This document shows, in pieces, positions 38,831 through 47,414 of a stretch of 64,000 bases of DNA (positions are counted from its first letter, which is position 1; each line of letters opens with the position of its first letter). The stretch is from Methylocella sp. (GTDB taxonomy: Bacteria; Pseudomonadota; Alphaproteobacteria; Rhizobiales; Beijerinckiaceae): positions 831,526 to 895,525 of the forward strand of contig JBBCGG010000001.1 in NCBI GenBank assembly GCA_037200525.1. Direction: 5' to 3'. The translations under genes were made by a program, and so were the position numbers. The notes under the pieces are model-generated. The model was not told the origin of the DNA, ran no database searches, and saw only the letters and a list, made by a program, of their open reading frames with translations.

Positions 38831-39447
38831 AATCCATAGCGTGCGATAAACAAGTTTACGGCTTCTTCGACATGAGCCTGCAATTCGGCCTCGCCAAACG
38901 AAGCCTCGGCGATAAGACCGAGCATCTGATAGGTCGAGACTACCGCGCCCACGAAGAGTTTGGCCGCCCGGTCCGGCTCGGGACAGCGCAGCTCGCCGCG
39001 CTGCGTCGCTAAGCCGAGGTAACGCGCGAGCTGATCGAGCAACCGGCCCGGAGCTTGCGCATAGAATATTGGGCCGAGTTCTGCGGCGCGCGGGGCTTCC
39101 GCGACGACAACCCGATAAAGCGACAGAGAATCGGCGCTGAGCAGGAACCGCAGCAAGGTGAGCCCGAGGTCGGACAAGATTTTGCTCGGCGCCCCGATGG
39201 AGGATAATTCCCCCTCCAGTCCGCTGGTGACCCGCGCGGAGCGATTGCGCACGACTTCGGAAAAAAGCCCCTCCTTGCTGCCGAAATGCCGATAAAGGGT
39301 CTCCTTCGACGCGCCCGCTCGCGCGGCAATCACCTGCATTGTCGTGTCCGCAAAGCCACGCTCGAGAAAAACGCGTTCGGCGACGGCCGCGATCTCCTCG
39401 CGGCGCTTCTCCCCCCGTGGCACCCGTCGTACTGGACAGATCTGCAA
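38827..39447 (-). CDS. TetR-family transcriptional regulator of the efflux operon
   Basis: This 206-residue protein has the TetR N-terminal DNA-binding domain (REEIAAVAERVFLERGFADT, then TMQVIAARAGASKETLYRHF and GSKEGLFSEVV) and a helical ligand domain of the AefR/AcrR-like kind. It is divergent from the emrA-like gene, with 61 bases between starts and a palindrome within that gap, which is the standard layout for a local repressor induced by an efflux substrate. The ligand is unknown. Confidence 0.9.
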   Translation of the reverse strand: MQICPVRRVPRGEKRREEIAAVAERVFLERGFADTTMQVIAARAGASKETLYRHFGSKEGLFSEVVRNRSARVTSGLEGELSSIGAPSKILSDLGLTLLRFLLSADSLSLYRVVVAEAPRAAELGPIFYAQAPGRLLDQLARYLGLATQRGELRCPEPDRAAKLFVGAVVSTYQMLGLIAEASFGEAELQAHVEEAVNLFIARYGF

Positions 39448-39474
39448 ATAATTGACTCGCGCTATTTCTCCCTG

Positions 39475-39498
39475 TAACCGTACCAGACAGTTCGGTTA
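39475..39498. promoter_or_regulatory. Probable TetR operator over the efflux promoter
   Basis: Inverted repeat TAACCGTAC-six bases-GTTCGGTTA (one mismatch). A TTGACT hexamer at 39452-39457 lies 17 bases upstream of TAACCG, so the repeat would overlap the -10 of the efflux operon and lies just outside the tetR start. The operator role is inferred from position and symmetry. Confidence 0.5.
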
Positions 39499-39508
39499 GG
39501 CTCAAGAG

Positions 39509-40714
39509 ATGCAATTGGATTCGGCGGCTTTCATGACGGATCAACGCTCAGAAACCGGACTTTTGCGCGAGAATGATGATAAAGCGCCGGAGGCTGATGC
39601 GAATGAGGCTCCTCCGCCGGGACGCGCCGATGTCGTGAGCGGGCCGCGCGAACCGGGGCCAGAACAAGCAGCGTCCAAGAAGAAGCGCTCTTTTGTGCCG
39701 CTGGCAGGCCTCCTCATCGTCGCGGCGTTGGCCGCCGGCGGCGCTTACCTTTGGTGGTCAAACCGCAATATCCAATCCACGGATGACGCCTATACCGATG
39801 GCCGGGCGGTGACGATCGCGCCGCAGGTTTCAGGACTCGTCGTCTCGCTGGATGTGAATGACAATCAATTCGTACGCAAAGGCGATCCGCTGATCCATAT
39901 CGATCCCCGGCAATTTGTGCATGACCGCGACTCAGCTCAAGGCGTCCTCGACACCGCCAAAGCCCAGCTCGCGTCTCAAAAACTTGGCGCCGAGATCGCG
40001 CGGAAAAATTTCCCGGCGGTGCTGAAGCAGGCGCAAGCGCAGCTGGCGGCGGCCCAGGCCGCAGAGGTGAAGGCGCAGGCCGATTATCAGCGCCAGCGCA
40101 GCCTGCCAAAACAGGCGACGACCCAGCAGGAGGTCGACGCCGCAACGGCGGCGCTGCAGCAGGCTCAAGCGCAAGTAAGCCTCGCCGAGGCGCAAGTGAC
40201 GCAGGCGGAGCCCGCGCCGCAACGCATCGGCCAAGCCGACACAGACATCGGCCAACTGGCGGGTCAGGTCGAGCAAGCCCAAGCAAAACTCGATCAGGCG
40301 AATTTGAATCTGGCCTGGACGGTGGTCACCGCGCCGCAAGACGGCTGGATCACCAAGCGAAATGTCGAGGTCGGAAACTATGTCACCCCAGGCCAGCAGA
40401 TTTTCTCGATCGTTTCGCCCGAAATCTGGGTCACCGCGAATTTCAAGGAGACTCAGCTCGATCGGATTCGTCCCGGGCAGCCGGTGAACATCGAGGTGGA
40501 CGCCTATCCGCACCTCGATCTCAAAGGGCATGTGGATAGCATCCAGCTTGGATCGGGCTCGAAATTCACTGCCTTTCCACCCGAGAACGCCACCGGCAAT
40601 TTCGTCAAGATCGTGCAGCGCGTGCCGGTCAAGATCATCATCGACAGCGGCCTTGATCCCGCGCTTCCGCTTCCGCTCGGCGTTTCGGTGGTGCCCACGG
40701 TGAAGCTGCAATGA
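39509..40714 (+). CDS. EmrA/HlyD-type membrane fusion protein
   Basis: This 401-residue periplasmic adaptor links an inner-membrane MFS pump to an outer-membrane channel. It has a cytoplasmic tail of about 55 residues, one transmembrane helix (FVPLAGLLIVAALAAGGAYL), the biotinyl-lipoyl halves (STDDAYTDGRAVTIAPQVSG and VVTAPQDGWITKRNVEVGNY), an alpha-helical hairpin rich in Gln/Ala (about 130-240), and a beta-barrel end (VTANFKETQLDRIRPGQPVN). The start could also be ATG 39533 (MTDQRSE). Its stop overlaps the start of the pump gene by four bases. Confidence 0.92.
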   Translation: MQLDSAAFMTDQRSETGLLRENDDKAPEADANEAPPPGRADVVSGPREPGPEQAASKKKRSFVPLAGLLIVAALAAGGAYLWWSNRNIQSTDDAYTDGRAVTIAPQVSGLVVSLDVNDNQFVRKGDPLIHIDPRQFVHDRDSAQGVLDTAKAQLASQKLGAEIARKNFPAVLKQAQAQLAAAQAAEVKAQADYQRQRSLPKQATTQQEVDAATAALQQAQAQVSLAEAQVTQAEPAPQRIGQADTDIGQLAGQVEQAQAKLDQANLNLAWTVVTAPQDGWITKRNVEVGNYVTPGQQIFSIVSPEIWVTANFKETQLDRIRPGQPVNIEVDAYPHLDLKGHVDSIQLGSGSKFTAFPPENATGNFVKIVQRVPVKIIIDSGLDPALPLPLGVSVVPTVKLQ

Positions 40715-42282
40715 GCGACGCCGAAGGCCACGCGAATTGGAAACCTTCGCATAATCCTTGGGCCATCGCAGTCGTCGTCACGCTCGCGGCTTTCATGGAG
40801 ATTCTCGATACGACGATTGTCAACGTCGCCCTGCCGCATATCGCGGGCAGTCTGTCGTCGAGCAACGACGAGGCCACTTGGGCGCTCACCTCCTATCTTG
40901 TCGCCAATGGCATTGTGCTGACGATTTCAGGCTGGTTGAGCGGAGTGATCGGCCGCAAGCGCTATTTCGTGATCTGCATCTCTATGTTCACGGTTTGCTC
41001 GTTCCTTTGCGGCATCGCCGATAGCCTGCCCCAGCTCGTCTTCTTCCGGCTTCTGCAAGGCTTCTTCGGCGGCGGCATGCAGCCCAGTCAACAGGCGATC
41101 ATTCTCGATACGTTCCCGCCGGAAAAACGCGGCGCGGCGTTTGGCATCACCGCGATCGCAACCATTGTCGCGCCGGTGCTGGGGCCAACTTTGGGAGGCG
41201 TCATCACCGACACCTATAATTGGCGCTGGATCTTTTTTCTCAATCTGCCGATCGGTTTGATCGCGGTTTTTCTGGTCTCGATTTTGGTCGAAGACCCCCC
41301 CTGGGCGAAAAAACTTGCGCGGCGCATCGACATCATAGGCCTCGCGCTGATTACGCTTGGTCTTGGTTGCCTTCAAGTCATGCTGGACCGCGGCGAGGAT
41401 GAAGACTGGTTTGGTTCGCAGTTCATTCAGGTCATGGCGGTTTTGGCCGTGCTTGGCATTCTTGGCGCGATCGGCTGGTTGATGATCGCCAAAAATCCCA
41501 TCGTCAATCTCGACGTTTTCAAAGACAGGAATTTCGCGACGGGGTGCGTCTGCATCGCCGCGACAGGAGGCATTCTTTATTCCGGCTCCGTGGTCATCCC
41601 ACAATTCGCCCAATCGGTCATTCATTACACTGCGACATGGGCGGGCATGATTCTCTCGCCCGGCGGCGTGGTTATCATCTTTCTGATTCCGATCGTCGGC
41701 ATTTTGATGCGCTTCATTCAAACGCGCATCATCATAGCGGTTGGATTTTTCACGATGGGTTCAGCCTATCTCTATTCCAGCATGCTCGCGCCGGACATTG
41801 ATTTCGGCACTCTGGTGCTCATGCGCGCCACACAAACGGCGGGGCTCGCATTCCTTTTCGTGCCGATCAGCACGATCGCCTACACGACATTGCCGCGCCA
41901 ACTGAATGGCGATGCAACAGCGCTTTTTTCTATGTTCCGCAATGTGGCCGGGTCGGTTGGAATTTCGCTGGCGAGCGCCGCAGTCACCGAGCGCACGCAG
42001 GTCCACCAATCCTATCTCGCGCGATGGGCGACCCCTTTTCATCAGCCGTACAATGAATTGATCGCGCGCTATGAAAGATCGATAGTCGCGATGGGACATG
42101 CTGCGAGCGCCGCGCATGATATTGCTATCGGGCGCGTCTATCAGGCCTTTCGGACTCAAGCGTCCGTCCTCGGCTATTCGGATGTTTTCCTTTATGTTGG
42201 CATCGTCTCCTTCGCGGTGGTGCCATTTTGCCTCTTTCTCACAAACACGAAAGCCGGAGCGGGCAGGGCCGCGGCTCACTAG
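40711..42282 (+). CDS. EmrB/QacA-family drug efflux MFS transporter (DHA2)
   Basis: This 523-residue pump has about 14 transmembrane helices and the DHA2 markers: helix 1 motif LAAFMEILDTTIVNVALPHI, motif A region SGWLSGVIGRKRYF, and motif C GPTLGGVITDTYNWRWIFFL. It exports hydrophobic compounds by proton antiport. It is translationally coupled to the adaptor upstream (ATGA) and followed after 45 bases by the outer-membrane channel gene, making a complete tripartite system. Substrates cannot be inferred. Confidence 0.94.
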   Translation: MSDAEGHANWKPSHNPWAIAVVVTLAAFMEILDTTIVNVALPHIAGSLSSSNDEATWALTSYLVANGIVLTISGWLSGVIGRKRYFVICISMFTVCSFLCGIADSLPQLVFFRLLQGFFGGGMQPSQQAIILDTFPPEKRGAAFGITAIATIVAPVLGPTLGGVITDTYNWRWIFFLNLPIGLIAVFLVSILVEDPPWAKKLARRIDIIGLALITLGLGCLQVMLDRGEDEDWFGSQFIQVMAVLAVLGILGAIGWLMIAKNPIVNLDVFKDRNFATGCVCIAATGGILYSGSVVIPQFAQSVIHYTATWAGMILSPGGVVIIFLIPIVGILMRFIQTRIIIAVGFFTMGSAYLYSSMLAPDIDFGTLVLMRATQTAGLAFLFVPISTIAYTTLPRQLNGDATALFSMFRNVAGSVGISLASAAVTERTQVHQSYLARWATPFHQPYNELIARYERSIVAMGHAASAAHDIAIGRVYQAFRTQASVLGYSDVFLYVGIVSFAVVPFCLFLTNTKAGAGRAAAH

Positions 42283-42327
42283 CCCGCGTTGTCTCCTCCG
42301 CGCAGAAACGCACGCGCCAGGAATGAA

Positions 42328-43824
42328 ATGGCTGATAGACACGGCATATGGATAGCGGCGGCGGGGTTAGCCTCCCTTTTGACGAGCGGCTGCTATTCCG
42401 TCGGGCCGGACTACGCGGCCCCCGATCCTTTGCTGCCGCGCGCTTCCTTCTTTGGCCGGCCGGAGCCTGCGCCGGTTGACGCCAGCGCCCCCGCCGGCGC
42501 GCCGGTCGATGCTGAATGGTGGCGGATGTTCCGCGATCCGATCCTGACTTCGCTCGCCGAACGCGTGGCGAGCGCCAATCTCGATGTTCAGACAGCGACG
42601 GTGAGGCTCGCCGAGAGCCGTTCGCAACGCGGGGTCACCGCCTCGGCTGCCTTGCCGACGCTCAACGCCACGCCGTCCTACCAGCGCGAACTTTATAGTA
42701 AGAACGGCATCGTGAGTCTTGCCGGGCCCAATCTCGTCGCGCCTCCGATCAGCATCTATCAGGCCGGCTTCGACGCATCATGGGAACTCGACATCTGGGG
42801 GCATGTCAGGCGCCAGGTCGAGGCTGCGGACGCACAAATTGAAGCCGCCGAATATCAGCGGCGCGACACGCTCGTTTCGACTTTGGCCGAACTCGCGCGA
42901 GACTATATCACGCTGCGCGGCGCGCAGACCCAAATCGCCATAGCCAACGAGAATCTGAAGAGTTCGAGCGACATTCTGCAGTTGACGAAGACCCGCGCCG
43001 AAAAAGGCCTGACCACTGGCCTCGACGTCGAAAACGCCGCCGCCCAGGTCGAAAACATCCGCTCGCAAATACCGACGTTGCAAGATCAGGAATCGGTCGA
43101 AATCAATGCCTTGAGTCTACTGCTCGATGAACCGCCAGGATCGCTGCGGGGCGAGCTTGCGCGCGCAAAACCTGTGCCGCCGACGCCGCCCCGCGCGCCG
43201 CTGGGCGTCCCATCCGAACTTGCGCGCCGCCGCCCCGACATACGTCAGGCCGAGGCGCAGCTCCATGTCGCCACTGCCGATATCGGCGTCGCGGTGGCCG
43301 ATTTTTATCCGAGCGTCAAATTGAATGGCAGCGTCGGGTTCAATGCGCTGGATCTCAAGAATCTCTGGAAGGGCAGCTCGTTGCAATACGCCTTTGGGCC
43401 GAGCGTCTCGCTGCCGATCTTTGAAGGCGGGCGCCTGAAATCAACCTTGGAACTACGCGAAAACCAACAACAGGAAGCAGCCATCGCTTACCACAAAACC
43501 GTGCTTCAGGCCTGGCACGACGTCGTCAACGCCCTGGTCGCCTATCGTACCGAGCAGGAGCGGCGCGACAGTCTGAAGTCGCAGGTGGATCATTCGCGGC
43601 AGGCGTTGGTTCTTTCGCGCGCACGCTACGTCAATGGCGTCGCGGATTTCATCACCGTGCTCGATGCGGAGCGGACCTTGTTGCAGGCGCAGCAGCAATA
43701 TGCGCAAAGCACGACCAACGTATCGACTGATTTTGTCCAACTTTATAAAGCGCTCGGCGGCGGCTGGGAGCCGACTTTCCCGGACAAGCGCGCGGAGGCC
43801 CTCGCAGCGGCGCCTCCGCAATGA
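42328..43824 (+). CDS. NodT/OprM-family outer membrane efflux lipoprotein
   Basis: This 498-residue channel of the TolC-like OEP superfamily has a lipoprotein signal (AAAGLASLLTSGCYSVGPDY, lipobox Cys in TSGC) and duplicated helical-barrel repeats (SLAERVASANLDVQTATVRL; GFDASWELDIWGHVRRQVEA; FGPSVSLPIFEGGRLKSTLE). ATG 42328 is chosen for its AGGA site six bases before and because it gives a compact signal peptide. It completes the EmrA/EmrB efflux operon and is followed by a terminator. Confidence 0.92.
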   Translation: MADRHGIWIAAAGLASLLTSGCYSVGPDYAAPDPLLPRASFFGRPEPAPVDASAPAGAPVDAEWWRMFRDPILTSLAERVASANLDVQTATVRLAESRSQRGVTASAALPTLNATPSYQRELYSKNGIVSLAGPNLVAPPISIYQAGFDASWELDIWGHVRRQVEAADAQIEAAEYQRRDTLVSTLAELARDYITLRGAQTQIAIANENLKSSSDILQLTKTRAEKGLTTGLDVENAAAQVENIRSQIPTLQDQESVEINALSLLLDEPPGSLRGELARAKPVPPTPPRAPLGVPSELARRRPDIRQAEAQLHVATADIGVAVADFYPSVKLNGSVGFNALDLKNLWKGSSLQYAFGPSVSLPIFEGGRLKSTLELRENQQQEAAIAYHKTVLQAWHDVVNALVAYRTEQERRDSLKSQVDHSRQALVLSRARYVNGVADFITVLDAERTLLQAQQQYAQSTTNVSTDFVQLYKALGGGWEPTFPDKRAEALAAAPPQ

Positions 43825-43844
43825 GCGGGCGCCAAGCCAAGCGT

Positions 43845-44282
43845 TCAGCGTGCGGAGGGTCCAACCCGCCTTGCAAGCGTCCGGGCGGGTTTTGTTTTGA
43901 CGCCTTGCGCGCTAACGCGGATATCTCGGGCAAGCGTGCGACGCAGCGCTTCGGCAAACAAATTGCCAAGCGCGTCGGCTTCGGCGTCGTCGGAAATCGG
44001 CTCCAACCGCTCCACCAGTTGACGCCATGTTTCATCTGCGGCGTCGAGGGCGAACGTCCGCAGCACATTGCTGAGGAAGTTCTCGACGGAAACGCGGCGG
44101 TGCGCCGCGACGGCGCGAATTTCGTCGGCGAGGTTGGGGTCAAGACGATCGAGCAAGGGTGCGGACGGAATATCCCCGCTCCTTAAACCGCCGATCAGAT
44201 CGCGAAGACGAAGCGAGGGCTCCCCCTTGAGCCTCAAATCTGAATAAATGGCAAGAAAATCAAAGACAGGCATAGTCGTCAC
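43845..44282 (-). CDS. Hypothetical protein
   Basis: Up to 145 residues; start ATG 44273 (MPVFDFLAIYSDLR) or GTG 44282. Not recognised. It is helical and charged, with the run RRVSVENFLSNVLRTFALDA and a second helix WRQLVERLEPISDDAEADAL, and no signal or membrane segment. The last 20 residues (VKTKPARTLARRVGPSAR) are encoded through the terminator of the facing efflux operon, so this tail may be incidental. It stands alone. Confidence 0.5.
   Translation of the reverse strand: MTTMPVFDFLAIYSDLRLKGEPSLRLRDLIGGLRSGDIPSAPLLDRLDPNLADEIRAVAAHRRVSVENFLSNVLRTFALDAADETWRQLVERLEPISDDAEADALGNLFAEALRRTLARDIRVSAQGVKTKPARTLARRVGPSAR
43863..43899 (+). terminator. Rho-independent terminator of the efflux operon
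   Basis: AACCCGCC at 43863-43870 pairs with GGCGGGTT at 43884-43891, and the 3' side runs into TTTTGTTTT. It starts 38 bases after the channel gene stop. It lies inside the 3' end of the facing hypothetical gene. Confidence 0.75.
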
Positions 44283-44550
44283 GCCTCTAGCTCAAGCATT
44301 GGCCAATGAAACGACAGGTAATTTATACACTAAACCGCGTCCGGCGCGAGCGGAAAGACATGTTCCCGCGCTCGGCGGATCGGCCAAAAGGGCTCCGATA
44401 AATTCGCCCGGTATGGGAATCTACCTTTGCGCGCCAAGAGATCCTTGCGCGTCAGGCGATCTTTGTTGAAAACGTCTCCACCGTCGCGCTGGCGTAGAAC
44501 GCATTGCAGCCCCGCCGCATCGAAACAATTGGACGAAACGGAACATAGAG

Positions 44551-45216
44551 ATGCCGACCAGATTTTGTCTCATCCGCCACGGCGAAACCGATTGGAACGT
44601 CGAGCATCGGATTCAGGGCCAGATCGACATTCCGCTCAATGCGACGGGAAAGGCCCAGGCCGAGGCGGCGGCTCGCGAGCTAGCGGCCAAAAGCTTCGGC
44701 GCCCTCTACAGCAGCGATCTCGCGCGCACTCTCGCAACCGCCGACGCTGCGGCGGGCTCCCTCCGTCTTGGCGTCGAATCGACGCCAACCCTGCGGGAAC
44801 GCCATTTCGGCGATTTTCAAGGGCTGACCCATAGCGAGGCGCAAGCGCGCTACCCCGGCGACTATCTTCGTTTCCGGCAGCGCGATCTTGATCATGCTCC
44901 GCCCGGCGGCGGTGAAAGCCTGCGCCATCTCGCGGCCCGCGTCGAGGCGGTCCCGAATGATCTCACCGGCAGGCACAGCGGCGAGACGCTGCTGCTGGTG
45001 ACGCACGGCGGCGTGCTCGACATCGCGCGCCGCGTGGCGACCGGCCAATCGATTGAGGCCGAGCGGGACTTTCTGCTGCCCAATGCGGCCCTGAATTGGA
45101 TCGAGCGCCGCAACGGGCGATGGGCGCTGCTCAGCTGGGCGGAGCAGAGCCATCTTGAGATCTCGCGGGATGAGCTGAACAGCCCATCGAAGGGGATTTT
45201 CCAAACAGACTTTTAG
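44551..45216 (+). CDS. Histidine phosphatase family protein (GpmB/CobC-like)
   Basis: This 221-residue enzyme has the branch-1 histidine phosphatase motif CLIRHGETDWN near residue 9, the second half-site SDLARTLATADAA, the acid/base segment TLRERHFGDFQGLTHSEAQA and the second His in LLLVTHGGVLDIARR. It removes phosphate through a phospho-His intermediate; the substrate (phosphoglycerate, alpha-ribazole phosphate or another) is not decided by sequence. It ends six bases from the stop of the facing glutathione transferase gene. Confidence 0.9.
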   Translation: MPTRFCLIRHGETDWNVEHRIQGQIDIPLNATGKAQAEAAARELAAKSFGALYSSDLARTLATADAAAGSLRLGVESTPTLRERHFGDFQGLTHSEAQARYPGDYLRFRQRDLDHAPPGGGESLRHLAARVEAVPNDLTGRHSGETLLLVTHGGVLDIARRVATGQSIEAERDFLLPNAALNWIERRNGRWALLSWAEQSHLEISRDELNSPSKGIFQTDF

Positions 45217-45222
45217 CGTCGC

Positions 45223-45942
45223 CTACCCGTCGAGTTCAGGATAGTTGCGGAAGATGCCTTGCTCGCTGAATGCTATCCGGCGGGGGCTCTTGAGATAGAC
45301 GCGAATGCGCGGACGCTGCTCCACCAAATCGTGCAAAGCTTTTACGCGCGGAGTTTTCCTCAGCGCCTGCTTCATGCGGATTGGAAAGGCATAGAGCAGA
45401 CCTTCGACGACCTGAAACAGCGATAGGTCGGCGTAGCTTAAAGACTTGCCGACGAGATGTTTGTCGCCATCTGGATTGCGGGTCAGGATGCTCTCAAACC
45501 AGTTGAGGAACTTGGGGATGCGGTCGGTGCGGAAATGCTTGGCGCGGCGCAACGCTTCCGGCTTTTGCTCCTCATAATAGAGATCGGCGCCCAAAGGGTG
45601 ATGCGTGTCGTGAGCTTCGGCGACGAGATCGGCGATGGTGAGCTGAATTTGATGCGTCCAAAGCCGGTTGACTTCATCTCGGGGGGCCAGTTGATGATGA
45701 TCGCCGAGATAAAGAAGGATGGCGGCGGTTTGGCCGATCAGCACATCGCCGGCCTTCAGATACGGCGGCGCAAAGGGCGGATGCGGAATGTCTTTCCGTC
45801 CCATGTACTCCAACAGATCATCCATGCCGCTTTCCGCACCGCGGGCGACGTCGACATAGGCGGCTCCTGCTTCTTCTAACGCCAACCGGACGAATTCGCC
45901 GCGTCCCTGAATATCCGGCCAATAATATAGTTCATACGCCAT
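45223..45942 (-). CDS. Glutathione S-transferase family protein
   Basis: This 239-residue protein has a thioredoxin-like N-terminal domain (ELYYWPDIQGRGEFVRLALE; GQTAAILLYLGDHHQL with the Ser/Thr-Ala glutathione-binding turn) and an all-helical C-terminal domain with the YADLSLFQVVEGLLYAFP stretch. The YYWP...GRGEFVRL start resembles sigma/alpha-type transferases found in proteobacteria. It probably conjugates or reduces electrophiles with glutathione. It is a single gene convergent with the phosphatase. Confidence 0.9.
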   Translation of the reverse strand: MAYELYYWPDIQGRGEFVRLALEEAGAAYVDVARGAESGMDDLLEYMGRKDIPHPPFAPPYLKAGDVLIGQTAAILLYLGDHHQLAPRDEVNRLWTHQIQLTIADLVAEAHDTHHPLGADLYYEEQKPEALRRAKHFRTDRIPKFLNWFESILTRNPDGDKHLVGKSLSYADLSLFQVVEGLLYAFPIRMKQALRKTPRVKALHDLVEQRPRIRVYLKSPRRIAFSEQGIFRNYPELDG

Positions 45943-46121
45943 GTTTTAGCTCCGCATGAGGCCGCTCCTCAATGCGGATGGCCTACGCCGATAAATTTAT
46001 GAGTGCGTCCGTGAAAAAGGTTTCAGTCTGGCTCTCGCTTCCTCGCTCAGCCAGTTTTTGCAGTTGACGAAAGTAATTTAACATTCCATAGATTGTCAGA
46101 ATAATAATTTGGCGTGGCAAA

Positions 46122-46433
46122 ATGAACGTAAGCGCCGGTCGGGGCCAATTGGATGCGGCGGCGAATATTTTTCGCGCGCTGGCGGATCCATTCCGGCTCA
46201 AGATGTTGATCAGGCTCTCCAAGGATGCGCTCAACGTAACTCAACTTGCCGAGAGCGAAGGCGAGAAGATATCGACGGTATCCGCAAGGCTGAAGATTCT
46301 CTTCGCCGCTCATTTGGTAAAGAGATCGAGAGAAGGACGGACGATCATCTATTCAATCGCCGATGCTCACGTTCTAAACCTTGTGCGCAACGCCATCGAC
46401 CATGCATCCGAGACTGGCGGCGCATCATCTTGA
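46122..46433 (+). CDS. ArsR/SmtB-family metal-responsive repressor with alpha-5 zinc site
   Basis: This 103-residue winged-helix protein shows the ArsR fold (NIFRALADPFRLKMLIRLSK; LNVTQLAESEGEKISTVSAR; HLVKRSREGRTIIYSIADAH). The last helix reads DAHVLNLVRNAIDHASE, which fits the alpha-5 zinc motif DxHx10Hx2(E/H) of SmtB/CzrA-type sensors; the alpha-3 CxC arsenic site is absent. It is therefore probably a zinc (or Co/Ni) sensor. The downstream gene encodes a His-rich protein, a sensible target. A weak inverted repeat (TAACATTC and GAATAATA, twelve bases apart, near 46079-46106) upstream could be its operator. Confidence 0.88.
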   Translation: MNVSAGRGQLDAAANIFRALADPFRLKMLIRLSKDALNVTQLAESEGEKISTVSARLKILFAAHLVKRSREGRTIIYSIADAHVLNLVRNAIDHASETGGASS

Positions 46434-46577
46434 TCAGGGCGTCTGCTTCGACTGTCTCAACTACTCTCGCGCCCGCAGAGCTCGCTTCTTCTGCGCTGAA
46501 GAAAAAGCATGACTTATTTGGGCGCGGCTCCAAATCGGTCTACACTATCACCACATCATTCTCGAAAGGATGAATTC

Positions 46578-46937
46578 GTGAGCAGCCATGATCATGCCAT
46601 CCACGCCGACCATCCGCATGTGCACGGGCCGCATTGCGGTCACGTCGCCGTCCGTCACGACGGTCATATAGATTACCTCCATAGCGGACATCTGCACCAC
46701 CCCCATGCAGGTCATATTGACGAACATGTGATCGAGGTCAGCGCCAAAAATCCCGATCGCGATACGCCGGAGCACCGCTGCGCGGGCCACGAGCCGGGCC
46801 ACGTTCATGGACCGGGATGCGGTCACGAAGCCGTGCCGCACGGCGACCATGTCGACTATCTTGTCGACGGGCATCTTCATCATCCTCATGGCGCCCACTG
46901 CGACGATCACGGCGCGCTTGAGGTTGTACGCGCGTAA
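46578..46937 (+). CDS. Duplicated His-rich metal-binding protein
   Basis: This 119-residue protein, starting at GTG 46578 (GAAAGGA seven bases upstream), consists mostly of two copies of one module: HVHGPHCGHVAVRHDGHIDY followed by LHSGHLHHPHAGHIDEH, and HVHGPGCGHEAVPHGDHVDY followed by LVDGHLHHPHGAHCDDH. About a quarter of the residues are His, plus four Cys and many Asp, so it should bind zinc, nickel or similar ions. There is no signal peptide or membrane segment. Similar proteins are common in proteobacteria without an assigned function. Location just after the zinc-type ArsR suggests it is a regulated metal buffer or chaperone. Confidence 0.85.
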   Translation: MSSHDHAIHADHPHVHGPHCGHVAVRHDGHIDYLHSGHLHHPHAGHIDEHVIEVSAKNPDRDTPEHRCAGHEPGHVHGPGCGHEAVPHGDHVDYLVDGHLHHPHGAHCDDHGALEVVRA

Positions 46938-46957
46938 GGCGCTTGGAGGCTTCCACC

Positions 46958-47341
46958 ATGACGGACGAAAAAAAAGAACGCACCTATTTGGATGACGAAG
47001 TCGAAGCCCGGCTAAAGAGCGAGCTGCCGCGTTGGCATCTGCAAGAAGGCTGGATTCGCCGCAAGTTCAAGACGCATAGCTGGAAAGGCACGCTCATGGT
47101 GATCAACACGGTTGGTCACTTGGCGGAAGCGGCTTGGCACCATCCAGACATTACGGCGTCTTATGCGTGGGTCGAGGTGCGGCTCAAGAACCACAACGCC
47201 AAGGGCATCACCGACAAGGATTTTGAACTGGCGAAGAAGATCGAAGAAGTGGTCTCCTGGCAGCCCGCAAAGGCTGGGGGATCGCTCGAGGGAACGCCGG
47301 AAAAAGATCCGCGCTTCGCTTATTTGAAATATGACGCTTGA
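46958..47341 (+). CDS. Pterin-4a-carbinolamine dehydratase family protein
   Basis: This 127-residue protein has the PCD/DCoH signature (LPRWHLQEGWIRRKFKTHSW, then VGHLAEAAWHHPDITASYAW and VEVRLKNHNAKGITDKDFEL), including the two adjacent His of the active site. It has a C-terminal tail of about 25 residues (AGGSLEGTPEKDPRFAYLKY) beyond the usual 100. ATG 46958 is selected because GGAGG lies eight bases before it. The classic function is dehydration of 4a-hydroxytetrahydrobiopterin, but no aromatic amino-acid hydroxylase is nearby, so a role in H4MPT chemistry next to the fhc genes is plausible. It is convergent with fhcC. Confidence 0.87.
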   Translation: MTDEKKERTYLDDEVEARLKSELPRWHLQEGWIRRKFKTHSWKGTLMVINTVGHLAEAAWHHPDITASYAWVEVRLKNHNAKGITDKDFELAKKIEEVVSWQPAKAGGSLEGTPEKDPRFAYLKYDA

Positions 47342-47349
47342 TCGGTTGC

Positions 47350-47374
47350 CGCCGCGCCGGAACGGGGCGCGGCG
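47350..47374. terminator. GC-rich hairpin between convergent genes
   Basis: CGCCGCGCC and GGCGCGGCG (nine pairs, seven-base loop) lie between the pterin dehydratase stop and fhcC. It could end either transcript; T-runs are absent. Confidence 0.45.
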
Positions 47375-47414
47375 TTGAGCTGGCGTTGAACGCAAGGCGC
47401 CGATGAACGCCTTG

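Noticed and set aside
46509-46577. Upstream extension of the His-rich gene to an ATG at 46509
   Set aside because: The GTG at 46578 has a well-placed GAAAGGA, and the extra residues lack the repeat pattern.
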